From Candidatus Atribacteria bacterium (GTDB lineage Bacteria; Atribacterota; Atribacteria; Atribacterales; Atribacteraceae), in the NCBI GenBank assembly GCA_003561145.1, contig PWXL01000248.1:1-13367 (forward strand): a DNA stretch of 13,367 nucleotides, given 5' to 3'. The translations under genes and the position numbers were made by a program. Position 1 is the first letter of the stretch, and the number at the start of each line of letters is the position of its first letter. The notes under the pieces are model-generated. The model saw only the letters and a program-made list of their open reading frames with translations, was not told the DNA's origin and ran no database searches. Below are positions 7,742 to 13,367 of this stretch, piece by piece.

Positions 7742-8362
7742 ATGCTTGAACGCGGAAATGGACGTGAAGAGGAGCGCGAACAGCAGGCTGCCGAGGAAAC
7801 CTCTGCTTCCATGGAAAAGGAAGAAGCGGAAGAGGCCAAGGCGGACAGCCTTGATGATAGAGATTCTCTCCGAAAAGTTCTTGAGGAAGAGCGCATTGCG
7901 GCGGAAGAGAGCAGGAAGCTGGCGCAGGAATATCTGGAGAGCCTGAAACGGCTCAAGGCTGATTTTGAAAACTTCAGAAAAAGAGAAATGGCATATCGTC
8001 AAAATTTTGTACAGAGCTCGAATCGTGAACTGATCTTGAAGCTGCTTTCTCCACTGGATGACTTGGAGAAGGCATTACAGGAGAAGAATAAACAAGATGT
8101 GGATTCCTCTTTTCTGAACGGCGTCGATCTCATATACCGCAAGCTCTTGTTATTGCTGAAAAATGAAGGTGTAACCCCGATCAAGGCTGTAGGTGAGAAA
8201 TTTGATCCTGAATTTCACGAGGCCCTGATGACCGTTTCGTTACCGGATCACGAGGATTATGAGGTGGTGGAGGAGATACGCCGTGGATACCGTTACAACG
8301 ATGAAGTTCTCCGCCCCTCACAAGTGAAAGTTAACCGTATTTCTGAAGAACAACTTGCCTGA
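7742..8362 (+). CDS. grpE: GrpE, nucleotide exchange factor for DnaK
   Basis: A 206-residue protein that releases ADP from DnaK and, by family knowledge, acts as a homodimer and thermosensor. The N-terminal 70 residues are Glu/Ala/Lys-rich and predicted coiled coil. The family motif ADFENFRKRE starts near residue 73. The C-terminal beta domain reads GVTPIKAVGEKFDPEFHEAL, then RRGYRYNDEVLRPSQVKV near the end. All family landmarks are present at normal length. The start is uncertain: ATG 7742 has GGTGA (7731-7735) six bases before it, while an in-frame TTG at 7736 has GGAAGG (7722-7727) eight bases before it and would add two residues. The stop is 16 bases before dnaK and the two are surely co-transcribed. 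No hrcA repressor gene precedes it. Confidence 0.95.
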   Translation: MLERGNGREEEREQQAAEETSASMEKEEAEEAKADSLDDRDSLRKVLEEERIAAEESRKLAQEYLESLKRLKADFENFRKREMAYRQNFVQSSNRELILKLLSPLDDLEKALQEKNKQDVDSSFLNGVDLIYRKLLLLLKNEGVTPIKAVGEKFDPEFHEALMTVSLPDHEDYEVVEEIRRGYRYNDEVLRPSQVKVNRISEEQLA

Positions 8363-8378
8363 GAAGGAGGTATACATT

Positions 8379-10328
8379 ATGGCTAAAGTCATCGGTATAG
8401 ACCTGGGTACAACAAACTCAGCCGTCTCCTACATGGAGGGAGGCCAGGCACAGATAATACCCAACAAGGAAGGTTCCCGTACCACACCTTCCATCGTTGC
8501 TTTTACCAAGAACGAGGAAATCCTTGTTGGTCAGATGGCGAAAAGACAGGCCATTACTAACCCCCGTAATACCGTTTTTTCCATTAAACGACTGATGGGA
8601 AGGCGTTTTGATGATGACGAGGTAGCCATGGCCCGTAAGGTGCTTCCTTATGAAATTGTGAGTGGGCAGCATGGCGAAGCCGCGGTGAAAGTTGCCAATC
8701 GAGCATACACTCCTCCTGAGATTTCAGCAATGATATTGCGAAAACTCAAGGAAGACGCGGAGGATTATCTGGGAGAGAAAATTACTGAAGCGGTCATTAC
8801 TGTTCCGGCATATTTTAATGATTCCCAGCGTCAAGCCACCAAGGATGCAGGTCAGATTGCGGGATTGGAGGTCAAGCGGATCATCAATGAGCCCACCGCA
8901 GCATCTTTATCCTATGGCCTTGGCAAAGGAAAGGAAGAAACTATTGCCGTTTATGATTTAGGAGGCGGTACATTCGACATTTCCATCCTGGAAATAGGAG
9001 AAGGAGTATTTGAGGTAAAATCGACCTCCGGCGACACTTTCCTGGGGGGCGATGATTTTGACCGGAGAGTAATCGACTATATTATTACAGAGTTTAAAAA
9101 AGAGCAGGGCATTGACCTGGGTGCCGATCAGATGGCGCTTCAGCGTTTGAAAGAGGCGGCAGAGAAGGCTAAAATGGAACTGTCTTCTTCCATGCAGACC
9201 GAGGTGAATCTCCCCTTTATCACCGCTGATTCGACCGGACCCAAGCACCTGGTGATGACACTCACTCGATCCAAGCTTGAGCAACTCACAGAGGACCTTA
9301 TCGAGAGGACCATCGGACCCTGTGAACAAGCCTTGAGAGACGCGGAGTTAAAACCCGAGAATATCGATGCTGTGGTGCTGGTAGGGGGAATGACCCGTAT
9401 GCCCAAGGTCCAGGAAGTTGTCGAACGGGTATTCAAAAAAGAACCTCGTAAGGGGGTAAACCCGGACGAGGTGGTGGCGATAGGTGCTGCCATTCAAGGC
9501 GGCGTACTCAAAGGAGACGTGAAAGACGTCCTGTTGTTGGATGTAACGCCCCTTTCCCTGGGTATCGAGACAATGGGTGGTGTATTTACCAAGATTATCG
9601 AAAAGAACACTACCATTCCGACCTCCAAGAGCCAGGTATTCACAACCGCAGCAGACGGACAAACCACGGTGGAAGTACACGTTCTGCAGGGAGAACGGCC
9701 GATGGCTGCGGACAACTCTTCATTGGGCCGGTTTCAACTCACGGGTATTCCACCCGCGCCGCGGGGAGTTCCGCAGATAGAGGTGAAGTTCGATATTGAC
9801 GCGGACGGCATACTCAATGTAAATGCCAAGGACACCGCCACGGGGCGGGAGCAGGCCATCACAATCAAGGCATCGAGTGGACTGAGTAAAGATGAAATTG
9901 ACCGGATGATTCGGGAAGCCGAAACTCATGCCGAGGAAGACCGTAGAAAAGCAGAAGAGGTCGAGATCAAAAACAAAGCTGATAACCTTGCCTATTCCGT
10001 GGAGCGTACCCTGAAAGATTCCGGGGACAAGCTGAATCCGGGAACAAAAAGCAGCGTCGAGGGGCAAGTGAACTCCCTGCGGGAAGCACTGAAAGGAAGC
10101 GATATATCGGATATCCGCAGGAAAATGGAAGACCTGCAGAACGCTTCCAATGCCATGGCGCAGGAGCTGTATCAGCAATCAGCATCTACACAACAAGCAG
10201 AAGGAGCCGGCGGCACCGGAGCCGGTGCATCTGCCGGGGCCGGGGAAGGCCCATCCGGTGGAGCAGAAAACGATAACGTCGTGGACGCCGATTACAAGGT
10301 TGTTGACGAAGAAGACAACAAGCAATAA
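8379..10328 (+). CDS. dnaK: Chaperone DnaK (Hsp70)
   Basis: A 649-residue Hsp70 that binds unfolded protein segments in an ATP-driven cycle with DnaJ and GrpE. The nucleotide-binding domain opens with VIGIDLGTTNS (4-14), has INEPTAASLSYG near 170, the adenosine/phosphate loop VYDLGGGTFD near 192, and VVLVGGMTRMP further on. The interdomain linker VLLLDVTPLSLG lies near 384, followed by the substrate-binding domain and helical lid. The C-terminus is a Gly/Ala-rich tail (from about 608) ending in the usual acidic VVDADYKVVDEE signature. The segment between GRRFDDDEV and YTPPEIS is long, as in Gram-negative DnaK; Firmicutes proteins typically lack about 23 residues there. ATG 8379 follows AAGGAGG (8364-8370) by 8 bases; an upstream in-frame ATG would overlap grpE and bury that site. 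Confidence 0.98.
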   Translation: MAKVIGIDLGTTNSAVSYMEGGQAQIIPNKEGSRTTPSIVAFTKNEEILVGQMAKRQAITNPRNTVFSIKRLMGRRFDDDEVAMARKVLPYEIVSGQHGEAAVKVANRAYTPPEISAMILRKLKEDAEDYLGEKITEAVITVPAYFNDSQRQATKDAGQIAGLEVKRIINEPTAASLSYGLGKGKEETIAVYDLGGGTFDISILEIGEGVFEVKSTSGDTFLGGDDFDRRVIDYIITEFKKEQGIDLGADQMALQRLKEAAEKAKMELSSSMQTEVNLPFITADSTGPKHLVMTLTRSKLEQLTEDLIERTIGPCEQALRDAELKPENIDAVVLVGGMTRMPKVQEVVERVFKKEPRKGVNPDEVVAIGAAIQGGVLKGDVKDVLLLDVTPLSLGIETMGGVFTKIIEKNTTIPTSKSQVFTTAADGQTTVEVHVLQGERPMAADNSSLGRFQLTGIPPAPRGVPQIEVKFDIDADGILNVNAKDTATGREQAITIKASSGLSKDEIDRMIREAETHAEEDRRKAEEVEIKNKADNLAYSVERTLKDSGDKLNPGTKSSVEGQVNSLREALKGSDISDIRRKMEDLQNASNAMAQELYQQSASTQQAEGAGGTGAGASAGAGEGPSGGAENDNVVDADYKVVDEEDNKQ

Positions 10329-10337
10329 TTCCCCAAG

Positions 10338-10371
10338 ATGGCTTCCTTCCCGTTCCCGGGAAGGAAGCCAT
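10338..10371 (+). promoter_or_regulatory. Perfect 15-bp hairpin between dnaK and dnaJ
   Basis: ATGGCTTCCTTCCCG (10338-10352) and its exact reverse complement (10357-10371) enclose a 4-base loop TTCC. It starts 9 bases after the dnaK stop. No T-run follows (the next bases are GATAAGAAAG), so it is not a standard intrinsic terminator. It may stabilise the 3' end of the dnaK message, mark a processing site, or partly attenuate read-through into dnaJ. Confidence 0.75.
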
Positions 10372-10421
10372 GATAAGAAAGAGCGAAAAACGGATAATCC
10401 TACCCCCCTTGCCTTCTGCTG

Positions 10422-10427
10422 TATAAT
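10422..10427 (+). promoter_or_regulatory. Possible -10 element of an internal dnaJ promoter
   Basis: A perfect TATAAT stands 50 bases before the dnaJ start codon and after the dnaK hairpin. No good -35 hexamer is found at 16-18 bases upstream (the sequence there is close to CCTACC), so this is a weak candidate that would need an activator or be chance. Confidence 0.28.
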
Positions 10428-10477
10428 ACATGTGATACACAGCGGCCGTTTCAAGGCTGGTACAAAGGTGGTTTGAT

Positions 10478-11647
10478 ATGAAGAAAGACTATTATGAGGT
10501 TCTTGAGGTGAAAAAAAACGCCTCGCAGGAAGATATCAAGCGGGCATACCGTCGCCTGGCCCGTAAATATCACCCGGACATGAACTCGGGAGACAAAGAG
10601 GCTGGCAATCGTTTTAAAGAAATAAACGAGGCGTATAAAGTGCTTTCCGACCCTCAAAAGCGTTCCACCTATGACCGGTACGGGCATGCTGCCTTCGACT
10701 CCCGTGCATCCCAGGGGCCGGGGGGTTTTGGAAGAGAGTATGACCCGTTCGGAGGGGGATTCAACGACTTTGGCGATTTATTCGACATGTTTTTTGGTGG
10801 AAGCACACGTTCCAGGCGGCGGGACCGTGCTTCTTACGGTGCCAGGGGAGCTGATGTTGTTCAAGAAGTGACGCTGGAATTCGAAGAAGCCGCTGCCGGC
10901 ACGGAAAGGGGAATCACCTTTTATCGTATGGAGCACTGCCCCGAATGTCATGGGGTAGGAGGAAAAAAGAAAGTTACCTGTCCTCACTGCCGGGGAACAG
11001 GTGAAACCCGCCATACACAGACCTCACTTTTTGGATCCATGACGGTTGCTCGTCCCTGTGTATCATGCCAGGGCAGGGGTTGGGTAGTGGAAGACCAGTG
11101 TACAGCATGCCGGGGGAATGGTAAAGTCCGGCGACAGCGTACCATAAAGATTCGCATCCCGGCTGGTGTTGACAACGGTTTCCGTCTCAGGGTAAGTGGA
11201 GAAGGTGAAGCAGGCACGAATCAGGGACCAAGCGGAGATCTGTATGTATCTATCCGGGTAAAACCGCATTCAGAGCTCGAACGAAAAGGAAAAGACCTCT
11301 ATTTTGACCTGGAAGTTTCCTATCCTCAGTTGGTTTTGGGTGACGAGGTTGAGGTTCCTACACTGCAGGGCAAGGAACGGGTACGCATTCCTGCTGGAAC
11401 GAAGGGAAACGCCACCTTGCGCCTGCGCGGCAAAGGACTGGTCGATCCCCAGACAGGGCTGCGTGGTGATGAAATTCTCCGGGTGAAACTGCGGGTTCCA
11501 CGTCATGTGAGCGGTGAGCACCGTCGTCTCCTGGAACAGCTCCTCGAGGTTGAAATGGGGAGAAAAAACACATCTGGAAACGGCAGCCGCAGTAAAGGTG
11601 GACTTTTCGACAGACTGAAGGAGACCTTTACACAGCCCGGGAGCTGA
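10478..11647 (+). CDS. dnaJ: Chaperone DnaJ (type I Hsp40)
   Basis: A 389-residue co-chaperone that delivers substrates to DnaK and stimulates its ATPase. The J-domain spans about 1-68 with the HPD motif at 32-34. A Gly/Phe-rich linker follows (about 73-122, including GPGGFGREYDPFGGGF and DMFFGGS). The zinc-binding domain has four CxxCxGxG repeats starting at Cys154, Cys168, Cys194 and Cys208. The C-terminal peptide-binding domains follow and include KIRIPAGVDNGFRLRVSGEG. All the parts of a full class I DnaJ are present. The ATG is preceded by AAAGGTGG (10464-10471) with a 6-base spacer. A 149-base gap with a hairpin separates it from dnaK. rsmE starts 9 bases after its stop. Confidence 0.98.
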   Translation: MKKDYYEVLEVKKNASQEDIKRAYRRLARKYHPDMNSGDKEAGNRFKEINEAYKVLSDPQKRSTYDRYGHAAFDSRASQGPGGFGREYDPFGGGFNDFGDLFDMFFGGSTRSRRRDRASYGARGADVVQEVTLEFEEAAAGTERGITFYRMEHCPECHGVGGKKKVTCPHCRGTGETRHTQTSLFGSMTVARPCVSCQGRGWVVEDQCTACRGNGKVRRQRTIKIRIPAGVDNGFRLRVSGEGEAGTNQGPSGDLYVSIRVKPHSELERKGKDLYFDLEVSYPQLVLGDEVEVPTLQGKERVRIPAGTKGNATLRLRGKGLVDPQTGLRGDEILRVKLRVPRHVSGEHRRLLEQLLEVEMGRKNTSGNGSRSKGGLFDRLKETFTQPGS

Positions 11648-11656
11648 TTTCCCTTC

Positions 11657-12409
11657 ATGGCCCGCTTTTTCTATCATCCACATCTACAGGCGGGACGCAC
11701 CATCTGTCTTTCGCCGGAAGAATCCCACCACCTGAACGTCACGCGTCTTCGTCCCGGCTCTTCTGTACTTGTATCTGACGGCAAGGGGAGAGTGTTTCGA
11801 GGAATTTTGCGGGAAGAGGAAGCGGAGGGGAAGCTCGTGGATGTAGAAGAACAGGTAGGAACGCGTTTTCCCTCCTATCGGTTACGGGTATGCCAGGCAT
11901 TTTTACACAGCCAGGCCCGGTTGGACTGGCAGATCGAGAAAATGGCGGAACTGGGTGTTACCGAAGTGTGCTTTTTCCCCGGCTTACGCAGTATTCCCCG
12001 TTTTTCTGACCGCAGACTATCACGCCTGGAGCGGCTTGCTGTGGAAGCGTGCAAGCAATCAGGAAGGCCCTTTTTCCCGAGTTTTCGGATATTTTCCAGC
12101 TGGAAAAAATTCACTGAATTCCTCGAAGTTGAGAATAGTATGAATGTGGTATGTGAGCCGGCCGCATCAAGCACGCTTCCGCAGGTGCTCAGGGAAACAA
12201 AAAGGTACGAGTATTCCCTGGTGGTGGGACCTGAAGGAGATTTTACAGACAGCGAAAAAACCGATCTGGGCGGCCTCGCACATACCCGTTTTGCGAAGCT
12301 GACCCACGCCATCTTACGCAGTGAAACTGCAGCCTTGTACGCCGCCTCTGTAACGATATCTTTTTTGGAGAACATGGATGAGAATAGCTCTGAAAACTTT
12401 TGGTTGTAA
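11657..12409 (+). CDS. rsmE: RsmE, 16S rRNA m3U1498 methyltransferase
   Basis: A 250-residue SPOUT-class enzyme that, by family knowledge, methylates N3 of U1498 in 16S rRNA using S-adenosylmethionine. The N-terminal PUA-like part begins MARFFYHP and contains SHHLNVTRLRPG. The SPOUT part has QIEKMAELGVTEVCFF, the SAM-knot motifs VVGPEGDF (GPEGDF at 191-196) and LRSETA (220-225). It is of normal family length. It starts 9 bases after the dnaJ stop with only a weak ribosome binding site (GGGAG at 11639-11643, 13 bases away), which suggests translational coupling. In B. subtilis this gene (yqeU) follows prmA in the dnaK operon; prmA is missing here. Its 3' end overlaps the next gene by 32 bases. 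Confidence 0.95.
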   Translation: MARFFYHPHLQAGRTICLSPEESHHLNVTRLRPGSSVLVSDGKGRVFRGILREEEAEGKLVDVEEQVGTRFPSYRLRVCQAFLHSQARLDWQIEKMAELGVTEVCFFPGLRSIPRFSDRRLSRLERLAVEACKQSGRPFFPSFRIFSSWKKFTEFLEVENSMNVVCEPAASSTLPQVLRETKRYEYSLVVGPEGDFTDSEKTDLGGLAHTRFAKLTHAILRSETAALYAASVTISFLENMDENSSENFWL

Positions 12410-13367
12410 AGTGAACCAGGCGGAAAGCGATATGTTCGCGGCCGCTGCACGGGAGGGCGGGATGATATGCGTAAACCGCGATAAGAATGCCGATGTGTAC
12501 GTGGTTAATTCCTGTTCTGTTACCCGGGAGGCGGAACGTAAGGCAGGCCGGTACATACGGCGAATCCTGCGGCGGAGCCCCGGCGCCGTAGTTGTGCTTG
12601 CCGGCTGTTATGCCAGACGGCTGGCGGAAAACGGTGAAAGACCTTTCGGCGAAAGGGTCGTCTCTCTCGTTTCCCTGCATAAGGTCTCAGAAATGCTGGA
12701 ATATATAGGAAAGATAGGGGGATCAAGTCTTTCTCCTTCTCCCATACCATGTCCATCGCGCAGCCGGGTCTGGCTCAAGGTGGAAGATGGCTGCGAGCAT
12801 TACTGCACGTATTGTATTGTTCCCCTCTTACGGGGAACGGTACGCAGTACTCCCCGGGAAGAAGTTGTCAGGGTCGCGAAGGAACTGGAAGATCGTGGAT
12901 ACCGGGAAATAGTGCTGTGTGGTATCAACCTTGCCTGGTATGGAAGAGACCTCCGCAGCGGGGGACTTGCCGACCTCTTGGAAACACTGGTACACAGGAC
13001 TCGATATGCCCGTTTTCGGCTCAGTTCCCTCGAACCCTTTGCGGTTGACCGAACTTTCTTCTCGCGGTGCCTTGCTCTGGATGAGAGAATCTGCCCGCAT
13101 TTTCATCTTCCCCTGCAAAGCGGAAGCGACCATATCCTGGGAAAAATGGGAAGAGACTATAATACTCTTGATTTTTTCTCCCTGGTGGAGGAGATACGAA
13201 ACCACCATCCTCTGGCTGCCATCACCACTGATGTTATGGTAGGTTTTCCGGGAGAAAGTGAAGAACATTTCAGGCAAACCCTTGCATGTATGCGAAAAGG
13301 AGGATTTTCCCGTACACATCTTTTCCGTTTTTCTCCGCGCCCGGGAACCCCTGCCGCGTTGTGGGAC
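12378..13367 (+). CDS. mtaB: MtaB-like tRNA t6A37 methylthiotransferase (3' end outside window)
   Basis: An open frame of 330 codons that runs uninterrupted to the last base; the family length of about 430-450 residues means roughly 100 residues are cut off by the window edge. By family knowledge it converts t6A37 to ms2t6A37 in ANN-decoding tRNAs by radical-SAM chemistry. The UPF0004 N-terminal domain has cluster cysteines in FGCKVNQ (Cys10), NSCSVT (Cys46) and AGCYAR (Cys77). The radical-SAM motif CEHYCTYC has Cys139, 143 and 146. Further family blocks are PLLRGTVRSTPREEVV, HFHLPLQSGSD and TTDVMVGFPGESEEHF. FGCKVNQ favours MtaB over MiaB, and the position after rsmE matches B. subtilis yqeV. 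ATG 12378 has GGAG at 12367-12370, seven bases before it, inside the end of rsmE. The TRAM domain would lie beyond the window. Confidence 0.93.
   Translation, partial: MRIALKTFGCKVNQAESDMFAAAAREGGMICVNRDKNADVYVVNSCSVTREAERKAGRYIRRILRRSPGAVVVLAGCYARRLAENGERPFGERVVSLVSLHKVSEMLEYIGKIGGSSLSPSPIPCPSRSRVWLKVEDGCEHYCTYCIVPLLRGTVRSTPREEVVRVAKELEDRGYREIVLCGINLAWYGRDLRSGGLADLLETLVHRTRYARFRLSSLEPFAVDRTFFSRCLALDERICPHFHLPLQSGSDHILGKMGRDYNTLDFFSLVEEIRNHHPLAAITTDVMVGFPGESEEHFRQTLACMRKGGFSRTHLFRFSPRPGTPAALWD

Noticed and set aside
8355..8378. Upstream ATG extending DnaK by 8 residues
   Set aside because: It overlaps grpE and would place the AAGGAGG ribosome binding site inside the coding region. DnaK proteins begin at MAKVIGIDLG.
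11875..12450. Minus-strand 191-codon open frame opposite rsmE and the mtaB-like gene
   Set aside because: It lies antisense to two clearly recognisable genes, has no family features, and is best explained as a frame shadow.

Overview
The window reads as an ordinary chromosomal segment of an anaerobic, mid-GC bacterium, with no visible insertion sequence, prophage, CRISPR array, tRNA or rRNA. A T-box leader and the gene order grpE-dnaK-dnaJ-rsmE-mtaB resemble Firmicutes. The DnaK, however, carries the long N-terminal segment typical of Gram-negative and several deep-branching lineages. The sulfide-dependent homocysteine genes point to an anaerobe. A Clostridia-like or deep-branching phylum is plausible, but the sequence alone does not settle it.

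Layout. Positions 15-269 hold a T-box riboswitch with its terminator; the best specifier candidate is AUG (Met). It precedes a tight three-gene operon (288-2667): a homocysteine biosynthesis protein (HcyBio/DUF39, COG1900), a NIL-domain 2x[4Fe-4S] ferredoxin, and an ApbE-like UPF0280 (COG2122) protein. Together these match the known anaerobic route that puts sulfide directly into homocysteine, the methionine precursor. A good promoter at 2688-2715 then drives a Lon-like protease (2763-5243). It keeps the Ser-Lys protease dyad, but both nucleotide-binding motifs look degenerate, as in ATP-independent LonC-type enzymes.

On the minus strand, convergent with the protease gene and only 13 bases from it, lies an exported, C-terminally anchored BcsB-like protein (5257-7437) with no cellulose synthase gene beside it. 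A roughly 300-base divergent intergenic region separates it from the chaperone operon.

The chaperone operon (7742 to the window end) is grpE, dnaK, dnaJ, rsmE and a 3'-truncated mtaB-like methylthiotransferase gene. Compared with the Bacillus subtilis order hrcA-grpE-dnaK-dnaJ-prmA-rsmE-mtaB, hrcA and prmA are absent and no CIRCE operator is seen. A perfect 15-bp hairpin without a U-tract sits between dnaK and dnaJ. The mtaB-like gene overlaps the end of rsmE and stays open to the last base.

Most of the window is recognisable. The parts most worth a second look are the T-box-controlled sulfide-to-homocysteine operon, the Lon-like protease with degenerate ATPase motifs, the orphan BcsB-like protein, and the dnaK-dnaJ hairpin.
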